The notes beneath the pieces were generated by a model. That model saw only the letters and a list, made by a program, of their open reading frames with translations. It ran no database searches and was not told the DNA's origin. Shown in pieces: positions 44,860-57,639 of a stretch of 64,000 nucleotides of DNA. Each line of letters starts with the position of its first letter. Position 1 is the stretch's first letter. The stretch comes from Mangifera indica. Its lineage: Eukaryota > Streptophyta > Magnoliopsida > Sapindales > Anacardiaceae. The stretch covers positions 372,001-436,000 of the forward strand of contig NC_058155.1 in the NCBI RefSeq assembly GCF_011075055.1, read 5' to 3'. A program made the translations under genes and the position numbers.

Positions 44860-46250
44860 TAAGATGGCTATTGGATGGACGATTGTAGATATAAAAGGAA
44901 TTAGTCCATCTACATATATGCATCTCATCTTGCTAGAAGGAGTAAAGTCATCTCGTCAACCACAGAGGAGATTAAACCCGCCTATGATGTATGTAGTGAA
45001 GAAAGAAATTCTCAAGATTCTCGAAATTGGTGTGATTTATCTATTTTAGATAGCAACTGGGTTAGCTTAGTTCAAGTGGTTTCTAAAAAGACTGGAATGA
45101 CTATGGTGAAAAATCAGAATGATGAGTTAGTACCCACTTGTGTTCAGAATGGGTGGCAAGTTTGTATAGATTATAGAAAATTAAATGTTGTAACTCACAA
45201 AGACCACTTCCCTTTACCTTTTATTGATCAAATGCTTGAGAGGTTAGCTGGTCATTCTTACTATTGTTTTCTTGATGGTTATTCAAGTTATTTTCAGATT
45301 GCTATTACACCGGAAGATCAAGAAAATATGACTTTTACATGCCCTTTTGGGGCATTTACATATCGTTGCATACCCTTTAGGCCTTGCAATGCCCCAACTA
45401 CTTTCCAAAGATGTATGGTTAGCATATTTTCTGATTATATTGAGCAAATCATAGAGGTCTTTATGGATGATTTTACAGTTTATAGAGATTCCTTTGATGA
45501 TTGTTTGCATAACCTTACACTTGTTCTTAAACGATGCATAGAAACTAACCTTGAATTAAATTCTGAAAAATGTCAATTTTTGGTTGAACAAGGTATTGTT
45601 TTGGGTCATATTGTTTCCTCTAGGGGAATTGAGGTTGGCAAAGCTAAAATTAATATTATCTAGTCTCTACCTTACCCTATTAGTGTGTAGGAAGTTCATT
45701 ATTTTCTTGGACATGTAAGTTTCTACCGAAGATTCATCAAGGACTTCTCCAACATAGCATTACCCCTATGCAAGTTGCTACAAAAAGGAAATAGTCTTTG
45801 AGTTTGATAAGGAATGTAAACAAGCGTTTGATGAGTTGAAGAGACTTCTCACTTTTGCCCTAGTTCTCCAGCCCCTTGATTGGAACATTCCTTTCGAGAT
45901 AATGTGTGACGCAAGTGACTATGCACTAGGCATTGTTTTGGGTCAAAGAATTGGAAAATCAACTCATGCCATTTATTATGCTTCACGGATATTGAATGAT
46001 GCCCAGAGAAATTATTCTACTACAGAAAAAGAGCTCTTAGCTATTGTTTTTGCTTTAGAAAAACTTTGATCTTATTTGCTTGATACTTAAGTAATTGTTT
46101 ATTCTGATCATGTAGCTCTTCGCTACTTGATGACAAAGAAAGAGTCAAAACTGAGATTAATAAGATGGATACTTCTCTTGAGTGAATTTGATCTAGAGAT
46201 TAAAGACAAAAAAAGAACATAAAATTGTGTTGCTGATCACTTGAGTCGTT
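44860..46250 (+). pseudogene. Athila reverse transcriptase and RNase H relic
   Basis: Blocks in order: [89 protein letters not shown] with the catalytic pair present, and CQFLVEQGIVLGHIVSSRGI. RNase H follows: IMCDASDYALGIVLGQR, TTEKELLAIVFALEKL and a NCVADHLSRL-like end near 46235. Stops at 45047, 45661 and 46067 and a frameshift near 45790 break the frame. Confidence 0.88.
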
Positions 46251-46271
46251 TGGTTTCTTGGGAAAGATGAA

Positions 46272-47593
46272 ATGCCTCTGCAAGAAACGTTCCCTGACGA
46301 ACAGTTATTTTCCACAAGTGCGACATTACCTTGGTATGCACACATTGTGAATTATTTGGTTACTAACATAATTCCTTATGGTTTGTCTAAAGCTCAAAGA
46401 GATAAGATCAAGATTGATGCTAAGCACTATGTGTGGGATGATCCATACCTATGGAAGCATTGTGTGAATCAAGTGATAAGAAGGTGTGTTCTTGATAATG
46501 AAATTATTTCCATTCTAACCTTTTGTCATTCTTATGCTTGTGGAGGTCACTTCAAAGCTAAGTGAACAACAAGAAAAGTGCTTGAGTGTGGTTTCTATTG
46601 GTCGACTTTATTTCGAGATTCATATTCTTTTTGTAAGTCATGTGATCATTGCCAAAGGACAGGTAATATCTCTCAAAAGACTAAGATACCATAAACCCCT
46701 ATACTATTTTGTGAAATTTTTTATGTATGGGGCATCGATTTCATAGGGCTATTCCCTATATCTTACGGTTTTATCTATATTTTGTTTGCTGTTGATTATG
46801 TATCAAAATTGGTAGAAGCTAAAGCCACCCTGATTAATGATTCTAAAGTTATTATAGATTTTATAAAGTCTAACATATTTTCCAGATTTGGAATTCCAAG
46901 AGCTTTAATAAGTGATCGAGGCACTCATTTTTGTAATAGAACCGTAGAGGCATTGCTAATGAAGTATTGTGTAACCCACAAGATATCAACTGCATATCAT
47001 CCACAAACTAATGGACAAGCAGAAGTATCAAATCGAGAAATCAAGTCTATCCTTGAAAAGACAGTTAACCCAAGTAGGAAGGAATGAAGTTTGAGATTAG
47101 ATGATGCTTTGTGGGCATATAGGACTGCATATAAGACACCAATTGGTATGTTACCTTATCGGATAGTGTTTGGGAGATCATGCCACCTTCCAATTGAGTT
47201 AGAACATAAGGCTTATTGGGTTATCAAGAGTTTAACATGAAGATGGATAAAAGTGGAGAACACAGGAAGTTACAGCTAAAAGAGTTAGAGGAAATTTGTA
47301 ATGATGCCTAAGAAAATGCAAGAATTTACAAAGAGAAGATGAAGGCTTTTCATGACAAGATGATTTCTAGGAAAGATTTTAAAGTTGGTCAAAAAGTCAT
47401 TCTATACCAATCACTACTTCGTCCATTTCCTGGTAAGTTGCATTCTTGTTGGATTGGACCTTTTATTGTTACTAATGTTTTTCCTCATGGTGCAGTTGAA
47501 ATTCAAAGCTTAGTAGCTTCCAAGATATTCAAGGTGAATGGCCATAGGCTTAAGCTTTTTTATGAAGGTTTTGAAGTAGAGAATGTGGCATAA
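46272..47593 (+). pseudogene. Athila integrase relic
   Basis: Reads LPWYAHIVNYLVTNIIPYGL, then the HHCC region near 46520-46660 in broken frames, and the core [55 protein letters not shown] with D, D and E present. [20 protein letters not shown] follows after a TGA near 47085, where Trp is usual. The C-terminal GPF/Y-type domain ([40 protein letters not shown]) is open to a stop at 47591-47593. Confidence 0.88.
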
Positions 47594-49215
47594 GTGAACT
47601 TCCAGGATCCAATTTATTCAGATTGAAGAAGGAAGTATTGAGTCGAGCCAAAGACAATAAACAAAGGCACTACTTGGGAGGCAACCCAAAGGGAGTTCGT
47701 TCCATTTTCTTTTTATTTTTGCATTCTTGTTTTGGTTATTATTTGCCTTTTTTTTGCATTTAACCTTATGTTGGGGACAACGTCAGTTTTAAGTGTAGGG
47801 GGGGGGGGATTTAGGTTATGTTTTTTTTATTCTGGAATATTGTTTTTGATTTTTTTAAAACTAATTTTAAAAAAAAAATGTGTGTTTTGTGTTTGTTTTT
47901 TCAAAATGGAAAAAAAATAAAATAAAACAATAAGCCTTTGCTTTTGTTTTTGCATGTGTCAATAGTTTATGGTTGTGGATATCATGAACAAGGTTCAATT
48001 GAGCTTGAGAGATTTAAGACATGATTGAACAAGTCGTCTTGCAATTTGTGATTGATTGGTATAGTTTGTTTCTTTGAGAATGGTAGTAACTAAATTTGGT
48101 AGGCATTAGCCTGTGAGATTTTTTAGCCATAAACTAACACATCCATATCAGTCTCTTTTTTTTTCCTTTCACGAGTGATATTATTCCATGGATTTGGTTC
48201 TCCAGAACTTGCCTTGATTCTCCTCGAGGCTACATTGACCCATGCATTGGACATGAATGTGATTAAGGCCCTATTTGACGTTGAACTACATTAGCCAAAT
48301 AGCCTACCTTGAAATTAATTTTCCCTTTGTTGAACACCTTTGAGCTTTATTGGCCATTTTTTTTTTGTTATAAACCCACATTACAAGCCTTTAACCTGAA
48401 ACACAATGTTTATACCTAGCTTGAGGACTAATGGAGCATTGTTCATCATTGTTATTGAATGGGTGTGCAAAAAGAGAAAAAAAAAATAAGTGTGGGGGTG
48501 TTCATATTTTTGGTATGGCTATGACTAGTGAAATGGAGCATGTTTTCATTTTCAATATGTGAGCTTCATGGTTGATGAAGTCGTCATTATTCAAAAAAAA
48601 AAAAAAAAGAAAAGAAAGAAAGGAAAGTGTTGGAGGAAAATGTTTTCAATGAATTCAAAATTATTAATCCCTCTTAAATTTTCAAGAAAAAACGTTATTC
48701 ATATATAATATATAGAAAAGTAGAAGCTACTAATGGAGATTTTTGGTCTTACATATCTTGTATGCCTAAACTTGGCATTGAATAAGTGTTTGCTCTACTA
48801 GATTCGATGGCTTTTGAGCTACATTCCCAAATTGTTTCTTACCTTGAAACCTAACCCCGTTACAACCTATGGAAAGTCCTTATGATTTGTGTCATGCATG
48901 TGATCCCAGTGGTAGAGAATGAGAAGATATCCAAGCCTATGTTAGATCATTTCCATTGGAAATAATTTGAGTGAAACACATACCCTTCAAACACATGAGA
49001 GTGAGTGTTATTTCCGTGAAGGTCTGCCTGTTTAGTTTGCTCCATCTTCAAGTGAAATTGCTTATCAGTAATTGTAAGTTGTTTAAGAATGTTGTTCATG
49101 ATGTGTTCTGAGTTTCAAAAAGGTTGGTTGTTTATTGTTGGTGATGTTGCAACCTTGTTTTTTTTTTTATTGACTTATTAGTTTCAGAGTTTTGCCTGAG
49201 GACGAGCAAAAACTA
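47594..49215 (+). other. Athila 3' internal non-coding region
   Basis: About 1.6 kb between the integrase stop and the polypurine tract with no env-like or other ORF. It contains a G run near 47799-47808 and poly-A/T tracts. Repeats of a GTGTGGGGG-like purine motif occur near 47790, 48490 and 49218. Such long 3' spacers are normal in Athila. Confidence 0.6.
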
Positions 49216-49229
49216 AGTGTGGGGGAATT
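49216..49229 (+). other. Athila polypurine tract
   Basis: AAGTGTGGGGGAAT immediately before the 3' LTR. Confidence 0.8.
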
Positions 49230-50662
49230 TGATAAAACTACATAATGCTATATTTTTACTCCTTAATACTTAGTCTTTTATGTTTATTTTATGCCCAATT
49301 ATACTTGTTAAGTTTACATTTTGATTTAGGTAGCATTTGAAGGCATTTGAAAAAAAAACGGAATTAATTTCACAATTTTCGGACAGTCTTGATGTGTCTC
49401 CGTATTTTGGGCATAATTTTATCATCTAAGCTCCAAATGAGACGATTCAAGATGCTATGGAAAGCCAAGAAAGAGCTCTACAACTTTCATTTTAGGCTTT
49501 GTCTAGAGCTAATCGAATTAGGGTCAAAATTGGGCTTGAAGTTGTTGTACCTGCACTGGAACGTTTCCTGCTCTGTGATTTTAGTGGCAGATTAGATGCA
49601 TGATATTTTTTTAGAAGTCTCCAGGTTGTGGACGACTTTCACAACTGTTATGTTGTTCTTTCCTATTTAAATCAAGACTTTTATTTTATTTTTAATATTT
49701 CCCATAATTAGTGGGAATATCCTATTATTAGAGGACTCTAATTACCTTTAAGAGAGCTTGGAGAGGCTAGAAATTTGCATATTAAAAAGAAAAACGTGAA
49801 GAGACAGAGAGGAACAAAACAACAGCTATTTTTTTTCTTTTTCTCTTTTCTTCTCTGTGTGCTCTTCCATGGCCCTGCGTGGCTGATTTATTTGGCTTGG
49901 TCAAAGGAAACTGAAACCTCAAAATTCATAAACTATGATATCCAATTAGTTTTATTGTTCAATTTATGCTTTGAGTATCGATTGTTCTTCTGTGTTTGAT
50001 TTATTTTAATGATTATTTTGTTTGATTGCCAAGAAGCCTACTTGTTAATTATTCATTATAACCTATTGCTAGATTAGATATCAAATCCGTAATTGTTTGA
50101 TCTTTCTAATCTATGGAGCAACTAAGGGTTAATGATATGCTACATTAGCGATTATTAAATCCTAAGAAGAACGTTATACTAAATTAAATACAATTGCTTG
50201 TGCTTGTGTTGTTTAGCTTCATTGATCTCTCTAATTTTTAATGCTTCTCTCAAATTAAATCTATAGTGCTTGACTTAGGTTTTTTGATAGTTAGGGTTAA
50301 TTAGATCGCTTGTTTGTAATTAACTATGACTAAGGAGAGATAGGAAAGTAATTTCAACGGTGAATATTTAAAGTATGAATAAATCTATTCATGCATCAAT
50401 GACCAATTGTTGAGGTTTTGATGGTGGATGTTAACTTGGACCAAGGCGTGTTTTCTCATTAATTTTGATAATTAATTTAATTTGCTTCTTAGCTATTTCT
50501 TTACTTTTATTCATTATAAACGAACCCCTTCTCTTTAATCTTATTCATATTAGCATAGAAATTAGATTTGACACTCTTTGTGGGACGATCCTTTACTTGC
50601 ACTATCACATTATATTTTTAGAAGTATAGGTTTTAATTTTGGTTGCCTACGACAGCACACTA
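49230..50662 (+). repeat. Athila 3' LTR
   Basis: 1,433 bp beginning TGATAAAACT and ending GACAGCACACTA. The 5' copy ends CACACCA, so the last TG...CA pair has lost its C by transition. Confidence 0.9.
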
Positions 50663-50667
50663 ACATA
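50663..50667. repeat. 5-bp target-site duplication, right of Athila
   Basis: ACATA, identical to 40612-40616. Confidence 0.8.
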
Positions 50668-51345
50668 CTACTAATAGGTAGTGACATTGGTATGATAAAT
50701 GAGGTCAAGATCTAGTTTTCTATAGCGTTCTCATTGAAAGATTCAGGAGACATTATATACATCCTTGGAATTCGTATCTATAGAGATAGAGCAAAAAGGA
50801 TAATAGGATTATCCCAAAAAATATACGTATAAAAGTTGTTGAAAAGGTTTAATATGGAAAACTCGAAAAGAAGACTTTTGCTCTTCACTCATGGTCTTCA
50901 TCTTTCTAAAGATATGGGTCTAAAAATCGATGAAAAATGACAATAGATATGTAATGTGTCTTATGCTTCGGTTGTTGGTGGACTCATGTACACAATGCTA
51001 TATACAAAGCCTGATATAACATTTACTGTAGGTGTTACAAGCAGATATCAGACCAATCGAGGGGAGAAATATTGGTCAACTATGAAATCAATCCTTAAGT
51101 ACTTAAGAAGGACTAAAGATCTTGTTCTGAGTTATGGTTGTTCAGAGCTAAACATTCAGGGATACTCAGACTTTGATTTCTAGTCAGACATTAACGATAG
51201 AAAGTCTATATCAGGGTTTATTTTTATTTGTAATGAGGGCGTAGTTAGATGGAAGAGTTCCAAACAATCAACCACAATTAACTCCACTATAGAAGCTAAA
51301 TATATTGTTGTTTCAGAAGCAGCAAAAGAGGTTGTATAGATGCGC
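50663..51345 (+). pseudogene. Copia reverse transcriptase / RNase H, right piece
   Basis: Continues the YVDD interrupted at 40616: LLIGSDIGMINEVK, YILGIRIYRDRAKRIIGLSQ, LLKRFNMENSKR, SYASVVGGLMYTMLYTKPDI, SRYQTNRGEKYWSTMKSILK, YLRRTKDLVLSYGCSELNIQ, DINDRKSISGFIF and WKSSKQSTTINSTIEAKYIV. These are in-order Ty1/copia palm, connection and RNase H blocks with a few stops (for example near 50717, 50937 and 51181). Confidence 0.88.
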
Positions 51346-52560
51346 AAGCTAAATATATGTATATGAACTATCCAGATGACTCACTTAACATAAACTGAAT
51401 CATTAAATTGCACCTTGTAGACATGATATACCTTGGACAATTATATATCACATAGTAGTCATATTGAATATCTCTGTTGAATATCATGAGATAACATTAG
51501 TGCAGGTGACAATAATGGTCATGTTATTAGGGTATTAGTATAGATTAATAGTTAGAGAACCGTTTTTCGAGTATGACCAATAACGATAAGTCACATGGTC
51601 ATTAAATTGTAGTCATTGACTTATCGTAAGATCATACTAGTATACGAAGTAATCTTTTGACCTGGTCATATGTTATTTGTATATGAAGAAGAATGATGAT
51701 TAAGATGGGATTAGTTAACTCAAAAAGTATTAAGTTCTGAATCTCTGTTGATTTGACCTGGATCTGAGTTCTAAAGTGAACATTGATAAATACTGGAAAT
51801 TGAATTTCTAATCAAAGTATAATGTAAGTCATACAAAGGATGTTCGATATGACATGCTCTAAATATTTAAATTGATGATTCGTAAAGAATCAAAATTAGG
51901 ATTTTGACAATCTACAAGTCTGAAATTGATCTGGATTGGACAAAGAAAAGATATTACCTATATGGAACGTACGATTGGATATTTTAGGTTCGATGAAGTA
52001 TTTCTTCATCGTGGTTTAGGGGTTATGACACATTGCTAGATGTTTACTATAGTTGTTGAGTTTTCAGATACACTTTTAGATCATCTAAAAAAGTACTTAC
52101 GACTATGCTGTGGTGAACCTAAAGGGTCACACCAATAAACCAAGCTTATAAGGAGAATTAATTATCCGAGGTTGGGTAGCACCTTCCGAACGATAATAAA
52201 AATCATATAAAATGTTATATGAGTACAAAAATAACATGTTAAAAATTAAGATGTTAGTGAGATGAAATTAATATGGCTGATATATGCATGACAAATCTTT
52301 AAATCAACATATTGGTGGGCCAAAAGTAGAATTTTAGAAAACTACAGCTAACCACCATTGTAAAGGAATGAAGTTAGGTCATTCAAAGTGAGTTAATCCA
52401 CTTTAAACTAAAATTTCTCTCACTAAATTGTAAAACTCTCTCTCCTCTCTCTACCTCACAACAAAGTTGTATTTTGGCCTGGTGGTGGACTTTCTTTGGA
52501 GGTCTTACAAGTGCGAGTCTTATTCCATCATCCTATATTCATATAGAAGGCAAATAAGTA
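51346..52560 (+). repeat. Probable 3' end and LTR of the split copia element
   Basis: Follows the RNase H block in the expected position. It holds GTGGTGAACCTAAAGGGTCA (52111-52130), similar in kind to the GGGTCACAC words in the other copia LTRs here. A CT-rich stretch (52435-52455) like an LTR leader is also present. Exact LTR borders were not found. Confidence 0.4.
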
Positions 52561-52989
52561 GGTAAAATCCTTATCTTTTCTCTCTTTGCAAATGCATGCT
52601 TTGATTATTTCTCCTTTGACATGTATGTTTGTTTTGCATCTATTCTCTTCACCCAATCTTTCAAGATAGACATCATTGACCAAACTTACTAAACAAAAGC
52701 TTCTTTCAATTCTTGTCATTATACGTCTCTATCTTATTTAAAATGGTAATTTGTTGTGTCTATCAAATTATTATACGTCTCCTTCTTATTTAAAATAGTA
52801 TTGTTTGAGCATAGGGAATCATTAAAATTACATCAAAAGTAAGAAGTAAGTGAGTTTTAGCCATTGAATCACGACTCTATCCACTATTTTGATATTAAAA
52901 ATGAAAATTCTATAGAGTTAAATCAATAAATGTTGACTCATTATATAGTTTATTATAGTTCTATGATTCAAAGTCCCATTTCTATTTGA
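52561..52989. other. AT-rich stretch, no gene seen
   Basis: A 20-bp or longer direct repeat (about TTATACGTCTC then CTTATTTAAAAT) occurs near 52720 and 52770. Nothing else was recognised. Confidence 0.35.
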
Positions 52990-54190
52990 TCAATTTACTT
53001 TGACCAATGACATAAGTATTACAGATAAGATTATCACAATGTTGAGTGATCCTACTGAAAGGCGATGACAATTCTCACATAAGTGCATGTTATAGATATG
53101 TTCATTAGAATGACCCAATAAGAGGATTTCTATATGGATGGTTTCTTAAGTGTTTATATAATAAATCCTTTAATTCATAGGTATATGTTATCCTTAGATT
53201 TGAGGTTACTAGATTGTTTCATAAATGGATTGGTATGGTTTGACAACACCTAACATGTCACCATAATTGGGGTAACTATAAAAGTTGTGATTTGTTATAT
53301 AAGAAATGTGTGAAGGCTATGGTGGATTAATAGAGGATTCAACACTCTTGAGCACAAGAGAAGATATGTCGAATGAGAGTACTAAAAGATATAGATGATT
53401 GGTTAAAACTATGGCCATAGTAGGATCAGGTTCTAACTAGATCTCATTTATATAGTTGTTGATGTCTATCAGTTCATATCAAAGAATCACTGGGATAGAC
53501 ATGTGTTTATGTCTTAGCCTCAAGAGACATCGATTAATGAATGGATCATATTATGTATAATCATGAAGTTGACAAAGCTTTAGAGTTGTTCGTTGACATT
53601 GTGTCGATTGGGCAACTATGATGCCTTGTTTGAGACCAATCTTGGTATGTGCTAGATTTAACCCAAATCTAGATGCTATCAGCTCAATAAAGAGGGGTCA
53701 CACACCGATAGAAGTTGATTTAGACTTTGGAGGCATAAGGTTATTTGATGATAATCCTTTGATATTTGAATATAGATGAAATCATGGATAAACTAGACTT
53801 GTCAAATAAAATTGCATCAGTCCAATTGACTTTTTCCTTAACCATGATACCCATTCATGTCAAATTGATTAGGATAAAATTTATCCAAGTTTCATCCAAA
53901 TCCATACCTAAAATATGGATAAATCATGGATCATACTTGATAAGGAGTTAAGATGAGCAACCGTTCATCATGTTCTATAAATATAAAATGATTTTAACAA
54001 TTTCATAACTTTTGCCTATAAACAAAGATGAACAACCATTCATCAAGAGAGTTTGCCCATTCATAGAGCCTTAGCAGCCCCCAATGAGTGATTTCCATTT
54101 CTATCTCATTTGTGGTTTGCACAGATACTAAGGCACTACCACATAGTGGGTTAGATAACGATATTATTGTCACATAAAGATGAAAAAGCC
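52990..54190 (+). repeat. Copia LTR, family copy B
   Basis: Diverged relative of 34053-35530 and 61950-63300. Shared words include GGATTGGTATGGTTTGACA, TGGTGGATTAATAGAGGATT, GCAACTATGATGCCTTG and GGGGTCACACAC. Near the right end, ACTAAGGCACTACC and GGGTTAGATAACGAT match CCAAGGTGCTGCC and GGTTGGATAACGAT of copy C. Outer limits are approximate. Confidence 0.55.
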
Positions 54191-55429
54191 TTCAAATACG
54201 TATATCATGTTCTTTAAAACACCTTTTGGATTATCAATGTCGTGTTTCATGAAAACATAATCCTAAAACATAATCCAAAGGCTTTTTTGATTGTTTGTTT
54301 AATTTTTATTGTAGTTCATTGGGTTTGCCAGTTTTGATGACATAAAAATTCCATACAATGGTAGTAAAGCCAGTGTTTAGGGATGTTTTCTTGAAAAATG
54401 TATACCTGTGTTGATTGATGGATTGCTTATTTTAATGTATGTTTTGATTCAACTGTGATTATAACATGTAAGATGATTTGTGTTCATATGGATGCATGAA
54501 TATTCAAAATAATGTTAACATAAAGTATGTGTTGAATTGTTGAGTTTTTGTTTTTTCAAATTTGCTTATGGATTATTGAAATTGTGCAGGTTTTAAAGAA
54601 TTTGGATTAATGCCAAATGATTTTGTGTTATTGCACAAAATCACCTTTGATTCATGTTATTACATGTTTTGAGGGTTGTTGTTGGTTATGAGATAGGCTT
54701 ACATTTTGTGATGTTTTATCCTAACGAAAGCATCCTAGATTCGGAGAACATGTGTGCAACGATGCACCACCATTCATCAGCATATTCTACCATAATGACA
54801 AGTGTGAAATCTTCCCATCCATGAAGCTTTTTGTAGATAGGATACCTATTCATCTAGTATGAACATTCGTTTATCACTAAAGATTTCACACGTTCATATG
54901 ATTGTTTGTTTTGTCATTCACGTGTTTGGAATTTTGCCAAATTTCATATGTGAGATAATGAATGACCATCCATATGCCTGTTCAAGGTGGACATTATAGT
55001 TGTAGCCATGTTTTTGTGAAACAAGGACCATATTAGAAATTTATAATCCTTTGAGATTGAATTACAATTCTACAAAACTTGAGGGACTAAAATTTAATTT
55101 ATCGTTTAACTAAATAATTAAAATTAATTCAATTTGATTATGGTTAATGTATGTATCGATGTATATACATGGTGCCCGATATATAGCTGAAAGCCTTTCT
55201 TTTTAATTTTGGAAATGTATGGTTGTAATCAATTTTAAAATAAGACTTGTAAGTCCTGCCTTTTCTTATTATTCTGGATGTACTTCTTATTTAACTTCCC
55301 TTGAATGTAACTCAAGGTTTTTGATTTTATTGAATGTAAAATTATATTAGTTTTATTTTCTTTTATTAGAAAATTTCTAATTAGGAAACAAGACCATATA
55401 CATTTGAAGAAGGAAGATGAAACAAAAGT
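54191..55429. other. Leader or insert between LTR B and gag
   Basis: No coding content recognised. The matching interval in copy C is only about 0.3 kb, so either this copy has gained about 1 kb or copy C has lost it. Confidence 0.35.
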
Positions 55430-57330
55430 AATTGAAAACTTGATAGTAGGATCTAGGTTGACTAGTCAACCCCTCATGGCTTGAGGGGCTTAACATTATA
55501 ATAAGTTGTATACTGGTATATTTACTTCATGTTGTAGTATGCATGTTAAAGGTTTTATTTTTTATTTTTAATTTTTTTGCAAAATATCATCTAACATGCG
55601 AACCAAAACTTATGAGACTATTCAATGAATCCTACAATTAATATTACGTCAAAGATTAATAATTGATGCCTTCCAAAATGATACCTCAATTAACCTCTTG
55701 TTAGTTGGAACCTTTTTTGCCAAACTGAAGAGTACACTTATACTCGGTAGAAAGTCAAGTGCAACGTCATATTGGGTTTAACTTAACTAATGTATTTTGC
55801 TTGTTTGTCAAAGCAAAGGTGAATTATGTTAAAAACAAAGTAGGGATTGTTTTTTTCGATGCAAAGTGATATGTAGTATCTACCCAACTGAAATTGAGAG
55901 TCACAATTGAGGTCATATAGTTTATTTGGGTAACACCTAACTTGAAATTATAAGTATTTGTGATTAATTTGTAAATTTACCTAATTGGGCCAATTTTAGC
56001 TTTTTTTTAACAAAGGTTGAGCTAGTCTGATGGGATACTGGTCTAGTAAGAAGTGCATTTGGATTTTAATTTAAAATTAGTAATTAAAAATTAAAAATTA
56101 AAAATTATTTTAAGTTGTATTTGTAGACAAACAAATCACCATGTTAACCATGACGTATTGCTTAATTCTTGAAAAGAAAATACGTTGCATGGAGGTAACT
56201 TCTTTGACTGGTTTCAAAAACTTAGGATTATGCTATGTTAGAAAAGAAGTTGTAATCCTAAAAGGGGTATTAACCTGTGAAACTAGCGCCGAGCTAACTA
56301 AGAGTAGAATAATGGTGGCCTCCGTGACACTTGAGCTACAAAAGTAATATGAAGAGATGGATGTGCCATTCATTCTTACTTTCCTATGTGAGTTGTATAA
56401 TACTTGTGCGAGGGCTAAACATTATGAGGTTTTAAGTGCACTATATGTTGTAAACTCTCAGAGGGAGACCAAGTTAGATCTCATATGGTCAAGATGATTA
56501 GCTACATTAAGTGATTGACTAGCTTGGGCTTTGTTATGGACAATAAACTTACCATTGGCCTGATATTGAAGTCGTTTTCTCTATCTTGGGCTAAATTCAT
56601 TATGAACTTTAACTTGGGTGAGAAGCTAAAAACCTCAAGAAGTTATTGTATATGTTAAAGACTGTGGAGTAGGATGTAAAGATGATTGTTACCAATGTGC
56701 TTGTGATTGAAGCCAAGGCACCTAAAGCTAAATGCAAGGGTAAGGGCAAAAGCAAGGCTAAGTCCAACTCTAAGGCCAAAAACAACTTATTACTATTATA
56801 CAGCTTACTAGTGGTGTACGAAAGAGAAATGTTGCCTACTTCTTTTGTGGCAAGTTTAGTCAGTAGAGGAGATATTGCAAAGCCTTCTTAGAAAGCAAAA
56901 AGAAAAAAGTAACTGCTTTTACTTCAGGTTTGTTTGTCATTGTGATAAACTATCCTTATACATATTGGGTTATATATACAGGATATGGTTCCTATATTTG
57001 TTCTAATATGCAATAACTACAACAAAGTAAATTGCTCGCCAAAGAAGAAGTTAACTTACATGTTAGAAATGGAAAACACATTATTGCATTAGTTGTAGGG
57101 TCTTATTATTTTAGGTTGCCTACTAGGTTTTTTTTTTTTAAATTAAATAATTATTACTATATATTGACTATTTCTTGGAACTTGGTTTTTATGTTTGTAT
57201 TTGACAAAGAAGGATATTCTTTTTAGATTGTTAGTGGTACTATAACCATCAATTTAAATAATATTCTTTATGAAATAATTGAATTAATTAATGGTTTATA
57301 TATTTTAAAGCTTGATTATAAGATACTCAA
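55430..57330 (+). pseudogene. Copia gag-protease relic of family copy B
   Basis: Gag blocks appear across broken frames: FDWFQKLRI-like near 56205, EEMDVPFILTFLCELYNT (about 56350), ARAKHYEVLSAL, LAWALLWTINLPLA, and a Lys-rich KAKCKGKGKSKAKSNSKAKN (56720). A decayed zinc knuckle follows. Protease-side text includes EEVNLHVRNGKHIIALVVGS then YYFRLPTRFFFFKLNNYYYI (57041-57165), DKEGYSF and LINGLYILKLD. These match the plant copia segment between the knuckle and integrase. Copy C matches its first 500 bp. Confidence 0.7.
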
Positions 57331-57344
57331 TATACAAAGTATGT

Positions 57345-57600
57345 TAGGGTAGGTGCCTTAGAGCCAATCAATAATTTAACACAGTTTACATTGTATATGA
57401 TACGCAACAAATCATGCAACAACATAATTGCAAACCATCTTTACCAATTTTAACTAGTCTTGATTAATCTAATTACATTCAATCAACATATAAAATTAAC
57501 CAAAACTAATAATAGGTATAATTTTTCTTGAAAATATGTTAAACAATGACTCTAATACCACTGTAGGGTTATTGACATCTTGAACGCCCTATAGTTGTAT
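57345..57600 (-). repeat. Possible minus-strand retrotransposon leader with primer site
   Basis: The minus strand at 57561-57548 reads GTGGTATTAGAGTC, close to the iMet primer site TGGTATCAGAGC. The preceding minus-strand bases (CCCTACA) would be an LTR end. The LTR itself seems short or truncated, because an unrelated plus-strand copia begins by about 57640. On the plus strand, TGTTAGGGTAGGTGCCTTAG at 57345 resembles the LTR start at 34053. Confidence 0.3.
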
Positions 57601-57639
57601 TAGAGCCACCTGAATTCTATACAACCTGACAATTGTTCT

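Larger units (their letters stand above)
40617..50662 (+). mobile_element. Complete Athila-type Ty3/gypsy element
   Basis: A 10.05-kb element with 1.43-kb LTRs, a tRNA-Asp primer site, gag, protease, reverse transcriptase, RNase H, integrase, a long 3' non-coding region and a polypurine tract. It is flanked by ACATA duplications and inserted into the YVDD codons of a copia reverse transcriptase. LTRs differ visibly more than those of the Reina-like element, so it is older than that one. Confidence 0.92.

Noticed and set aside
47594..49215. Search for an env-like gene in the Athila 3' region
   Set aside because: No ORF longer than about 60 residues with a signal or membrane pattern beyond low-complexity Phe/Leu runs.
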